Source of the DNA: ZC4RG30 sp964632365
GTDB taxonomy: Bacteria > Pseudomonadota > Gammaproteobacteria > Steroidobacterales > Steroidobacteraceae
Direction: 5' to 3'
Length of the DNA: 7,420 nucleotides
NCBI GenBank assembly: GCA_964632365.1
Contig: CAZWDR010000122.1
Location: 1-7,420 of the forward strand
Both the position numbers and the translations under genes were made by a program. Positions 1 through 6,908 of the stretch are shown in pieces. Under the pieces are notes generated by a model, which searched no databases, was not told where the DNA came from, and saw nothing but the letters and a program-made list of their open reading frames with translations. Each line of letters starts with the position of its first letter. Position 1 is the first letter of the stretch.

Positions 1-48
1 TGCGGGACGCGGTGGCCGTGCGGGCGTCGCGGGAATCGCAATGGCGGC

Positions 49-68
49 GGGGCGGGCGGGGGGGCGGG
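49..68 (+). other. G-quadruplex motif (plus strand), C-rich in the mutS transcript
   Basis: The plus strand carries four G-runs of 4, 3, 7 and 3 separated by single C bases. This meets the strict G-quadruplex pattern with 1-nt loops, the most stable loop class. It lies 75-94 nt beyond the mutS stop. Because mutS is transcribed from the plus strand as template, the G-runs sit in the template strand and the RNA is a nearly pure C tract broken by single Gs. That could stall polymerase at a template quadruplex or serve as a C-rich Rho-loading segment. The motif is certain; any function is not. Confidence 0.6.
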
Positions 69-111
69 ACGGCCGGCGGCCGGGCAGTGCGCAGCGAACG
101 CAGTACGCGTA

Positions 112-135
112 GCCGTCGCGAGCGCCCGCAACGGC
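112..135 (-). terminator. Hairpin just downstream of the mutS stop
   Basis: Beginning 7 nt after the mutS TAA, the minus strand can fold as CCGTTGCG-GGCGCT-CGCGACGG, an 8-bp stem with one G-T wobble and a 6-nt loop. A further G-C pair extends it to 112/135. No T-run follows, so it is not a classical intrinsic terminator. The position right after a terminal stop codon, followed by a C-rich transcript, fits a transcript 3' end. This is inference. Confidence 0.35.
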
Positions 136-142
136 CGGCGAA

Positions 143-2746
143 TTACCGCTCCTCGCCGAGCATCTCCCTGAGTTCATAGAGCTTCGCCAGCGCATCGCGC
201 GGGGTCAGGGCATCCGGGTCGATCTGCGCCAGGCGCTGGCGCAGCGCGTCGGTCTGTCCTGCCTGCGGTTCCCCGTCCCGTTCTGGCGTGATATCGATCG
301 TCACGGGTCCGAAGGGCAGTGACACCTGCGGCGACGGGGCCGCCTCGGCCTGCGCGTCGCGCCGTGCCTCCAGTTCCGCCAGAAACCGCCGCGCCGCATT
401 GATCACCGGCTGCGGGACGCCGGCCAGCCGCGCCACCGCCAGTCCATAGCTGCGATTGGCCGGACCCTCCTTCACCGCATGCAGGAACACCAGGTCCTCG
501 CCATGCTCGGTGGCATCCAGGTGCAGGTTCACCACGCCCGGCAGTTCCGCCGCCAGCGTGGTGAGCTCGAAGTAGTGCGTCGCGAACAGCGTGAACGCGC
601 CGATCTTCGTGGCCAGGTGCCGCGCCACCGCCCAGGCCAGTGACAGTCCGTCGAAGGTGCTGGTGCCGCGCCCGATCTCATCCATCAGCACGAGGCTGTT
701 GCGCGTGGCGTTGTGCAGGATGCTCGCCGTCTCGGTCATCTCCACCATGAACGTGGAGCGTCCGCCGGCCAGGTCATCCGCCGCGCCGATGCGCGTGAAA
801 ACGCGGTCGATTGGCCCGATCACGGCCGCGCGCGCCGGCACGAAGCTGCCGATGTGCGCCAGCACCGCGATCAGCGCCGCCTGCCGCATGTAGGTGGACT
901 TGCCGCCCATGTTCGGGCCGGTGACGATCAGCATGCGCCGCGAATCATCGAAGCACAGGTCATTGGCGACGAACTGCGTGCCGCTGAACTGTTCCACCAC
1001 CGGGTGGCGTCCGCCCTCCACGCGGAACAGCGTCGCTTCGGTCAGCTCCGGCTGTACCCACCCCAGCGTATCGGCGCGCTCCGCCAGCGTGTTCAGCGCG
1101 TCGAGGCTGGCCAGCGCGGATGCTGCATCCTGCAGCGCCGGCAGCGCCTGGATCAGCTGGTCCAGCACGCCGTCATACAGCTCGCGCTCACGCGCCAGCG
1201 CGCGGTCACGCGCGCCCAGCACCGCGTCCTCGAACTTCTTCAGCTCCGGCGTGATGAAGCGCTCGGCGGACTTCACCGTCTGGCGCCGCAGGTAGTCCGC
1301 CGGCACCTTCTCCGCATGCGCGCGGGGGATCTCGATGAAGAAGCCCTGCACGCGGTTGTAGCCCAGCTTCAGCTGCGCGATGCCGCTGCGCTCGCGCTCC
1401 TTGCGCTCCAGGTCGAGCAGGAACTCGTCGGTGTTGGTGGCGATGCGGCGCAGCTGATCGAGCGTCGCGTCGTAGTCGGGCGCAATGACATCCCCATCCC
1501 GCAGCAGCGCGGAGGGCTCGGCTGCAATCGCGCGTGCCAGCAGATGCAGCTCGACCGGATGCTCGGCCATCCGCGTCGCGAGCGACAGCACCAACGGCAC
1601 GTCCTGACCCTGCAGGGCCGCGTGCACCGCGGGCAGCTGCGACAGCGCGGCGCGCAGCTGCACCAGGTCGCGCGGGCGGGCAGAGCGCAGCGCGACGCGC
1701 GCCAGCACGCGCTCCAGATCCCCGATGGGGGCCAGCGCCTCGGCCAGCGCGGCGTGCCGTCGCGACTCGCCCAGCGCGTTGACGGCGGCATGGCGCTGGC
1801 GCAGCACGCCGCGATCGCGCAGCGGGCGATTCAGCCAGCGGCGCAGTTCGCGCGAACCCATCGCGGTGCTGGCCCGGTTCAGCAGCGCGAACAGCGTCGC
1901 GTCCTCGTTGCCGCCCAGGCTGCGGTCCAGCTCCAGGTTGCGGCGTGTGGCCGCATCCAGCTGCAGACCATCGTCGCGCCCCTGCACCGAGATCGCGCGC
2001 ACATGGGGCAGGGCGGCCTTCTGCGTATCGCGCGCGTATTGCAACAGCGCGCCGGCCGCGCGCAGGCCGACGGTCAGTTCCGCCGCGCCGAAGCCGGCGA
2101 GATCGCGGGTGCCGAACTGCTCGGTCAGCAGCCTGCGGCCGGCTTCAAGCTCGAAATGCCACGGGGGGCGCAGCCGCGGCGCAGGGTTCGTCTCGCGTCG
2201 CTGGTCCTCCGGCAGCAGCAGTTCGGCCGGTCGCAGCCGTTCCAGTTCCGCCGCGACCTCGGCCGCATCACCCAGCTCACTGGCGCAGAAGCGGCCGCTG
2301 GCGAGATCCAGCCACGCAAGGCCGTGCCGCTGGCCGTCGAACACCAGCGCGGCGAGCAGGCTTTCGCGCTGTCGGTCGAGCAGTGCATCCTCGACCAGCG
2401 TGCCGGGCGTGACGATGCGCACCACCTGGCGCTCCACCGGTCCCTTGGTCTTGCCGGCCTCGCCGATCTGCTCGCAGATCGCCACTGATTCACCGCGCCG
2501 GACCAGCCGCGCCAGATAGGTCTCGACACTGACGGCCGGCACGCCGGCCATAGGAATCGGCTCGCCAGCCGACTGCCCGCGCACCGTCAGCGCGATGTCG
2601 ATCAACGCGGCTGCGCGGCGCGCGTCGTCGTAGAACATCTCGTAGAAATCGCCCATGCGATAGAACAGCAGCACGTCGGGGTGCTCGGCCTTGATGCGCA
2701 GGTATTGCTGCATCATTGGCGTATGGTTCGAAAGTGCTTCGGACAC
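143..2746 (-). CDS. mutS: DNA mismatch repair protein MutS
   Basis: MutS binds base mismatches and small insertion/deletion loops as a clamp-forming ATPase, then recruits MutL to start methyl-directed repair. From the GTG at 2746 the product is 867 aa, close to the usual ~850-870. The N-terminal mismatch-binding domain has the GDFYE motif: Phe34 is the wedge that stacks on the mismatch and Glu36 its partner. The connector, lever and clamp domains follow (about 125-560). The ATPase domain has Walker A GPNMGGKST (610-618), Walker B LVLMDE (685-690), the GRGTST signature (692-697) and the switch His724 in FATHYFEL. QVSLPF (807-812, nt 311-328) matches the beta-clamp-binding motif, and the C-terminal stretch around 845-863 (LTPRDALAKLYELREML) is the tetramerisation segment. 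All key residues are present. The start is chosen from family N-termini. The frame stays open for 93 more codons upstream, but these overlap the GH15 gene and look like shadow sequence. No clear Shine-Dalgarno precedes the GTG, and in-frame ATGs lie at 2716 and 2713. Confidence 0.97.
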   Translation of the reverse strand: MSEALSNHTPMMQQYLRIKAEHPDVLLFYRMGDFYEMFYDDARRAAALIDIALTVRGQSAGEPIPMAGVPAVSVETYLARLVRRGESVAICEQIGEAGKTKGPVERQVVRIVTPGTLVEDALLDRQRESLLAALVFDGQRHGLAWLDLASGRFCASELGDAAEVAAELERLRPAELLLPEDQRRETNPAPRLRPPWHFELEAGRRLLTEQFGTRDLAGFGAAELTVGLRAAGALLQYARDTQKAALPHVRAISVQGRDDGLQLDAATRRNLELDRSLGGNEDATLFALLNRASTAMGSRELRRWLNRPLRDRGVLRQRHAAVNALGESRRHAALAEALAPIGDLERVLARVALRSARPRDLVQLRAALSQLPAVHAALQGQDVPLVLSLATRMAEHPVELHLLARAIAAEPSALLRDGDVIAPDYDATLDQLRRIATNTDEFLLDLERKERERSGIAQLKLGYNRVQGFFIEIPRAHAEKVPADYLRRQTVKSAERFITPELKKFEDAVLGARDRALARERELYDGVLDQLIQALPALQDAASALASLDALNTLAERADTLGWVQPELTEATLFRVEGGRHPVVEQFSGTQFVANDLCFDDSRRMLIVTGPNMGGKSTYMRQAALIAVLAHIGSFVPARAAVIGPIDRVFTRIGAADDLAGGRSTFMVEMTETASILHNATRNSLVLMDEIGRGTSTFDGLSLAWAVARHLATKIGAFTLFATHYFELTTLAAELPGVVNLHLDATEHGEDLVFLHAVKEGPANRSYGLAVARLAGVPQPVINAARRFLAELEARRDAQAEAAPSPQVSLPFGPVTIDITPERDGEPQAGQTDALRQRLAQIDPDALTPRDALAKLYELREMLGEER

Positions 2747-2782
2747 GGTCAACGGCTGGCGGGCAATCGGACTTGAAAGACC

Positions 2783-2797
2783 CCCAGCCAGGCTGGG
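2783..2797 (-). terminator. Weak terminator-like hairpin between the GH15 gene and mutS
   Basis: Three nucleotides after the GH15 stop codon, the minus strand reads CCCAGC-CTG-GCTGGG, a perfect 6-bp GC-rich stem with a 3-nt loop, followed by GGTCTTTC. The T content is too low and interrupted for a strong intrinsic terminator, so this may only attenuate read-through into mutS. The whole GH15-mutS gap is 53 nt. No convincing -35/-10 pair is visible in it, so the mutS promoter is either inside the GH15 gene or further upstream. Confidence 0.3.
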
Positions 2798-2799
2798 AC

Positions 2800-4599
2800 C
2801 TAGGGCGCCGACTCCCACGAACGACTGAGCCGCAGCGCGCAGCTGATGATACCCACCATGCTGTAGGTCTGGGGATAATTGCCCCAGTGCTGGCCACTGG
2901 CCGGGTCGATGTCCTCGGACATCAGCCCGAGGTGATTGCGGTGCTTCAGCAGCTGCACGAACTGCTCGCGCGCCGCCTCGACGCGGCCCGTCGCCGCCAG
3001 CGCATTCACATACCAGAACGCGCACACGGTGAACGCCACCTCCGGCCGGCCGAAGTCGTCCTTGTGGCGGTAGCGGAACACCAGGTCGCCGTCGCGCAGT
3101 TCGCGTCCCACGGCATCGACGGTGTCGATGAAGCGCGGATCACGGCCATCGATCAGCCCCAGATCGGGCAGCAGCAGCAGCGAGGCATCCAGGTCGTCGG
3201 TGCCGTCGAGCGAGGCGACCAGCGCGCGCCGCTGCGGATTCCAGGCGCGCTCCAGGATGGACTCGCGCATGGCGTCGGCATGCTGCCGCCACTGCGCCGC
3301 TTCCGCGTCAAGTCCGAGACGCGCGGCGATGCGCGACAGGCGATCGCAGCCCGCCCAGGACATCGCGGCCGAATAGGTGTGCGCGCGGGCGCTGCCGCGG
3401 AACTCCCACGGGCCGGCGTCGGGCTGGTCGAAGGTCTGCAGCGCGCGTTCACCGAGCTTCTCGAGTTGGCGGAACAGGGCCTCGTCACCCGGTGTGACCA
3501 GCCGGCGGTCGAAGAACAATTGCGCCAGCGCCAGGATCAGCGCGCCATAGACGTCATGCTGGATCTGTTCGGCCGCCTGGTTGCCGTCGCGCACCGGCCC
3601 CATGCCGAGGAAGCCCTCGAGCGTGTCGACGATGCGCTCCTCGAGCGCGGCATCGCCGGCAATGCGGTACACGGGCTGGATCGGTTCGTCGCCGGCCGCA
3701 CCGACCACGCGGTCGATGTAGTGCAGGTAGTCCTCCATCGTGCGGGTCGTGCCCAGCCGGTTCAGCGCCTGCACGGTGAAGTACGCATCGCGCAGCCAGC
3801 AATACCGGTAGTCCCAGTTGCGGCCGCTGTGGGCGCTTTCCGGAATCGACGTGGTGAGTGCCGCGAGCACGGCACCGGAGTCCTCCACCGTGCACAGTTT
3901 CAATGTGATGGCGGCGCGGATCACCTCATCCTGCCATTCGAACGGAATGCCGAGCCCGCGCGACCAGACCTGCCAGTAGTGGCGGGTTTCCTCCAGCCAG
4001 CGCATCGCCAGCGCGTGGGGCGCCTCCTTCAGCGGCTGGTCGCGGCCGAGCACGAAGGTCAGCGGTGTGTCGAGCAGCGTCAGCGTGCACTCGGAGATCT
4101 GCCGCAGCGAGGCGTCGGTGGTGATGCGATAGCGGTAGTCCTGCGCTTCGAGCGCCAGGTGATGGCTGCCCCGGCCCGTCAGGCCGGAGGCCGCGCCATA
4201 TCCCTTCTCGGGCGTGATCCGCAGGCGCACGCGCGGCCGTCCGGCCACCGGCTCGATGATGCGCACCAGCGCCGGGGGCCGGGAGATCTGCCCGCGCGCT
4301 TCGAAGCGCGGGCAGAAATCGGTGATGCGCACGACGCTGCCGTCCTCGCACGTCAGCGTGGTCTCGACGATGGCCGTGTTGCGCTGGTACTGCTGGTGCG
4401 TGGTGGCGAGATTGGCCATCCCGATGGCGAACACGCCGCGATGCGACTGGCCCAGTTCCGGACGCAGCAACGCGTTGAACACGGGGTCACCATCCGGCTG
4501 CGGCAGACACATCCACACGATGGTGCCGCAGCGGTCGATCAATGCCGCGACTTCGCAATTGCCGACGACAGCCAGGTCGAGCGGCTGTGTTTCAGCCAT
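2800..4599 (-). CDS. GH15-family glycoside hydrolase (glucoamylase/trehalase-like), cytoplasmic
   Basis: This is a 599-aa protein of glycoside hydrolase family 15, whose inverting members release glucose from starch-type alpha-glucans, from trehalose or from related alpha-glucosides. An N-terminal beta-rich region (about 1-215) precedes the (alpha/alpha)6 catalytic barrel. Barrel landmarks are NWDYRYCWLRDA (261-272), EQIQHDVYG (344-352), GPWEFRG (396-402) and LMSEDIDPASGQHWGNYPQ (559-577). By family comparison Glu399 (after Trp398) is the catalytic acid and Glu562 the base, and both are present. No signal peptide or membrane segment is seen, so it should act in the cytoplasm. The start is ATG 4599 because GGAGGTGA lies 5 nt before the AUG start region. 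The in-frame GTG at 4605 overlaps that Shine-Dalgarno and is unlikely. It follows aguA by 79 nt and precedes mutS by 53 nt. The substrate is unresolved: trehalose and maltodextrin are both possible, and no partner gene such as otsA/otsB is in the window to decide. Confidence 0.9.
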   Translation of the reverse strand: MAETQPLDLAVVGNCEVAALIDRCGTIVWMCLPQPDGDPVFNALLRPELGQSHRGVFAIGMANLATTHQQYQRNTAIVETTLTCEDGSVVRITDFCPRFEARGQISRPPALVRIIEPVAGRPRVRLRITPEKGYGAASGLTGRGSHHLALEAQDYRYRITTDASLRQISECTLTLLDTPLTFVLGRDQPLKEAPHALAMRWLEETRHYWQVWSRGLGIPFEWQDEVIRAAITLKLCTVEDSGAVLAALTTSIPESAHSGRNWDYRYCWLRDAYFTVQALNRLGTTRTMEDYLHYIDRVVGAAGDEPIQPVYRIAGDAALEERIVDTLEGFLGMGPVRDGNQAAEQIQHDVYGALILALAQLFFDRRLVTPGDEALFRQLEKLGERALQTFDQPDAGPWEFRGSARAHTYSAAMSWAGCDRLSRIAARLGLDAEAAQWRQHADAMRESILERAWNPQRRALVASLDGTDDLDASLLLLPDLGLIDGRDPRFIDTVDAVGRELRDGDLVFRYRHKDDFGRPEVAFTVCAFWYVNALAATGRVEAAREQFVQLLKHRNHLGLMSEDIDPASGQHWGNYPQTYSMVGIISCALRLSRSWESAP

Positions 4600-4601
4600 G
4601 T

Positions 4602-4609
4602 TCACCTCC
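4602..4609 (-). promoter_or_regulatory. Strong Shine-Dalgarno that sets the GH15 start
   Basis: The minus strand reads GGAGGTGA-AC-ATG. The 8-nt match is complementary to the anti-Shine-Dalgarno end of 16S rRNA. The GGAGG core ends 5 nt before the ATG at 4599, within the normal range. An alternative GTG at 4605 would lie inside this site, so the site decides in favour of the ATG. Confidence 0.75.
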
Positions 4610-4617
4610 GCGGTTGA

Positions 4618-4650
4618 CTGCCGTCATTCTGGCAGCGCCGTCACCGGCGC
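4618..4650 (-). other. Two adjacent GC-rich hairpins in the aguA-GH15 gap
   Basis: In minus-strand order, GCGCCG-GTGA-CGGCGC (4650-4635) is a perfect 6-bp, all-GC stem with a 4-nt loop. It is followed at once by CTGCC-AGAATGAC-GGCAG (4635-4618), a 5-bp stem with an 8-nt loop. The two share the base at 4635, so they would compete or stack. Neither is followed by a T-run, so this is not a classical intrinsic terminator. It begins 28 nt after the aguA stop and ends 8 nt before the GH15 Shine-Dalgarno. It may stabilise the aguA mRNA 3' end, attenuate transcription or do nothing. Confidence 0.4.
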
Positions 4651-4678
4651 GAAGTCGGACAACGGGCCATCCTGCCGG

Positions 4679-6862
4679 TCAGTTCCCCGGTGCCTCCGGG
4701 AAGTCGAGTTGCTGGTAATGCGCGAGCGGCTGCGGTGGCGGCGCGAAACCCTCGGGCCATGGCAAGCCATTCAGGCTTTGCCAGTAGGCCATGCTCGCGT
4801 CGCGCCACCACTGCGCCTCGCGCTGCTGGATGGCGAGGAAAGTGGCCGTCTGCGCGTGGCGCTGCGCGTCGATGTGCGGCGCAAGTCCGGCCCAGGCGGC
4901 GCGCAGGTCCGCCACCGCATCGACGCCGCGCTGGTAGCGATGCGCCAGTTCCTCCCACAGCGTGCGCCCCGAAGGCATCGGATGCCGCCACGGCACATGG
5001 TGGAACCACAACAGGTATCCATCCGTGATGCGGGCAAGGTCGTCGAACACCTCACGCACCGGGGGCGCGTACTGCGCGACGGCATTGCTGCCGGTGCTGC
5101 TGCGATCGAAGCCGATGCCCCCGGCATCCGCGCGGTGGTAGTACACCGGCGTCCAGTCCGCGCGCGGCCCGCCGGCATCCCATGGCATCGGCCCGTAGTG
5201 ATGACCGCGGCCCATCAGATGGTGCAGGCCCAGTGGCGTCATGTAATCAACCACCGCCTGGTGCGAAGCCATCATCATGTCGACGATCGGGCGCGTCACG
5301 GCCTCATCGATGGCGAAGGTCATGCGCGCCCATTCCCCGGCGATGCCGCGGGCATCGAGCGCGGGATTCCAGGCGAGCCGGCCGAAGGCGTACCAGTTCG
5401 CTTGGTCGAACACCGAGCCGGACCAGTTGCGGTCGGTGCCGATGTTGGCCACGCCCGCCATGCCGGTGAGCGTGTGGCCGTGCTGCGCGCCGCTGACGAC
5501 GCGGGCGACCGTGGAGCCAGGGCCGTCCGCATGCGTATCGGCCTGCAGCACTTCCTCATACAGCGAGCCCAGATAGGCCAGGTGTGTGGCGAAGCCCAGG
5601 TATTCCTTGGTGATCTGGAACTCCATCATCAGCGGCGTCTGCGGCATTGCGCCGAACAGCGGGCTGAAGGGTTCGCGGGGCTGGAAATCGATGGGGCCGT
5701 TCTTCACCTGCACCAGCACGTTGTCGCGGAAGGTGCCATCCAGCGGCTCGAACTCGGTATAGGCCTGCTTCGCGCGATCGTCCGGATTGTGCTGCGAATA
5801 CACGAAGGCGCGCCACATGACGATACCGCCGTGGGGCGCGAGCGCATCGGCCAGCATGTTCGCGCCGTCGGCATGCGTGCGCCCATAGTCCTGCGGTCCG
5901 GGCTGGCCCTCGGAGTTCGCCTTGACCAGCAGGCCGCCGAAATCCGGGATCAGGCCGTAGATCTCCTGCGCCTTCGACGCCCACCAGGCGCGCACGGCGG
6001 GCTCCAGTGGATCGGCGGTGGCGAGACCACCAATCTCCATCGGTGCGCTGAAACGCGCGCTCAGGTACACGCGGATGCCATACGGACGCAGGGCGTCGGC
6101 CAGCGCTGCAACCCGCGCCAGGTAGCGTGGCGTCAGGATCGTGGCATTGGCATTCACGTTGTTCAGCACCGCGCCATTGATGCCCAGCGAGGCATTGGCG
6201 CGCGCGTAATCGGTGTAGCGCGGGTCCAGATAGTCGGGCAGCTTCCACCAGTCCCAGATCGACGCACCGGCATAGCCGCGTTCCACATGGCCATCGAGGT
6301 TGTCCCAGTGGTTCAGCACGCGCACGCGCACCTGCGGGGCTTCGCGCACATGCAGCGCGTCGAGCGAGCCGCCGGTCTGCAGCAGGCGCAGCAGCCCGAA
6401 CGCGCCGTACAGCAGTCCGGCATCGGCGTTGGCGGCCAGCACGATGGCTGAGCGCCCGTCGAGGCGCACGCTGCGCAGCAGGTAGCCCTCGGGGCCCAGT
6501 CCCTCCAGGCCGAGGTCGAGTCCCTGCAGCAGCGGCTGCGATTGCGGCGTGCCGACGATCAGTGCGCCCTCCGCGGATACTTCGTCCACCGTGGGCGGCG
6601 AGCGACCGATCAGCCCTTCCAGGCCGCGTACGAGCTCGTCGCGGGTCACGGCGCGCATCGGCGTGCCGTCATCGATCACCAGCTGCGACAGATGGGCGCG
6701 CGCGGCGCGGGCCTGGGCCTCCGGCAGTGCCTGGTACCGCAGCCAGAGTTCATAGCCGTCCTCGGCCGCGGCGCGCGTTGGCACCAGTGATCCGAACGCC
6801 AGCGCCAGCGCACAGCACACGGCACCCAGGCGCACGCCACGCATGCAATTCCATCGAGTCAT
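4679..6862 (-). CDS. aguA: Secreted alpha-glucuronidase, GH67
   Basis: This enzyme hydrolyses the alpha-1,2 bond of glucuronic or 4-O-methylglucuronic acid attached to the non-reducing-end xylose of xylo-oligosaccharides, with inversion (EC 3.2.1.139/3.2.1.131 type). The product is 727 aa, as in other full-length GH67 enzymes (an N-terminal beta domain, a central TIM barrel and a C-terminal helical domain). Residues 1-33 form a Sec signal peptide with basic residues to Arg11, a hydrophobic core at about 12-28 and likely cleavage after Ala33 in RAAA-ED. No lipobox is seen. By comparison with characterised GH67 enzymes, the catalytic acid is Glu318 (KANSEGQ), and the base pair is Asp392 (GPIDFQ) and Glu420 (QITKEYLG), 28 residues apart as in the family. 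All are intact. The ATG at 6862 has GAGGGGG about 5-8 nt upstream. The gene lies 46 nt after xylA, so the two are probably co-transcribed. Confidence 0.96.
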   Translation of the reverse strand: MTRWNCMRGVRLGAVCCALALAFGSLVPTRAAAEDGYELWLRYQALPEAQARAARAHLSQLVIDDGTPMRAVTRDELVRGLEGLIGRSPPTVDEVSAEGALIVGTPQSQPLLQGLDLGLEGLGPEGYLLRSVRLDGRSAIVLAANADAGLLYGAFGLLRLLQTGGSLDALHVREAPQVRVRVLNHWDNLDGHVERGYAGASIWDWWKLPDYLDPRYTDYARANASLGINGAVLNNVNANATILTPRYLARVAALADALRPYGIRVYLSARFSAPMEIGGLATADPLEPAVRAWWASKAQEIYGLIPDFGGLLVKANSEGQPGPQDYGRTHADGANMLADALAPHGGIVMWRAFVYSQHNPDDRAKQAYTEFEPLDGTFRDNVLVQVKNGPIDFQPREPFSPLFGAMPQTPLMMEFQITKEYLGFATHLAYLGSLYEEVLQADTHADGPGSTVARVVSGAQHGHTLTGMAGVANIGTDRNWSGSVFDQANWYAFGRLAWNPALDARGIAGEWARMTFAIDEAVTRPIVDMMMASHQAVVDYMTPLGLHHLMGRGHHYGPMPWDAGGPRADWTPVYYHRADAGGIGFDRSSTGSNAVAQYAPPVREVFDDLARITDGYLLWFHHVPWRHPMPSGRTLWEELAHRYQRGVDAVADLRAAWAGLAPHIDAQRHAQTATFLAIQQREAQWWRDASMAYWQSLNGLPWPEGFAPPPQPLAHYQQLDFPEAPGN

Positions 6863-6867
6863 CTTTT

Positions 6868-6874
6868 CCCCCTC
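6868..6874 (-). promoter_or_regulatory. Ribosome binding site of aguA
   Basis: The minus strand reads GAGGGGG-AAAAG-ATG. The purine-rich tract is at a normal distance from the ATG at 6862. It supports that start over the in-frame ATG six codons downstream, which would also remove part of the basic n-region of the signal peptide. Confidence 0.6.
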
Positions 6875-6908
6875 GTTGGCGACGCGTGGTGCGCAATCGC
6901 GCCGCTGG

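Larger units (their letters stand above)
1..142. other. Non-coding-looking, low-complexity region downstream of mutS
   Basis: No gene can be supported here. Several frames are open because of the extreme GC content, for example plus frame 2 from the window edge to a TAG at 110-112. The predicted residues are dominated by Gly, Arg and Ala and match nothing I recognise. The ACGGCCGGCG 10-mer occurs twice (69-78 and 131-140), and GGCC-GGC-GGCC (71-81) is a small inverted repeat. A hairpin and a quadruplex motif are listed separately. It could be the intergenic space after mutS or the tail of a gene entering from the left. Confidence 0.4.

Noticed and set aside
2..112. Possible C-terminal end of a plus-strand gene convergent with mutS, ending TAG at 110-112
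   Set aside because: The 36 codons are open only because of extreme GC content, are low in complexity (Gly/Arg/Ala) and match nothing recognisable. Other frames are equally open.
713..2488. 591-codon open frame on the plus strand inside mutS
   Set aside because: It is antisense to a complete mutS, and its translation is rich in Arg, Gln, His and Ala with no recognisable domain. Long antisense frames are expected opposite high-GC genes with strong third-position bias.
2723..2751. TTGACC overlapping the mutS start as a -35 element
   Set aside because: No -10-like hexamer lies at 16-18 nt, and the only AT-richer segment is 21 nt away inside the coding sequence.
2747..3025. 93-codon N-terminal extension of mutS
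   Set aside because: It overlaps the 3' end of the GH15 gene, bears no resemblance to MutS N-termini, and ends exactly where the family N-terminus begins at GTG 2746.
2716..4617. 633-codon open frame on the plus strand covering the whole GH15 gene
   Set aside because: It is the antisense shadow of a gene with intact catalytic motifs. Its composition (Arg, Gln, Ala, His) is typical of reverse-frame translation and no domain is seen.
4214..6451. 745-codon open frame on the plus strand across aguA and the GH15 start
   Set aside because: It runs antisense through two well-supported genes and their intergenic gap, with no recognisable family and no ribosome binding site of note.
6809..6817. Lipoprotein signal (Cys16/Cys17) in the aguA leader
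   Set aside because: The residues before each Cys (Gly-Ala-Val and Ala-Val-Cys) do not fit the lipobox, and a standard Ala-x-Ala cleavage site follows at residues 31-33.
6891..6902. GCGC-GATT-GCGC inverted repeat between xylA and aguA
   Set aside because: A 4-bp stem of this composition is expected by chance in DNA this rich in GC, and no T-run follows.
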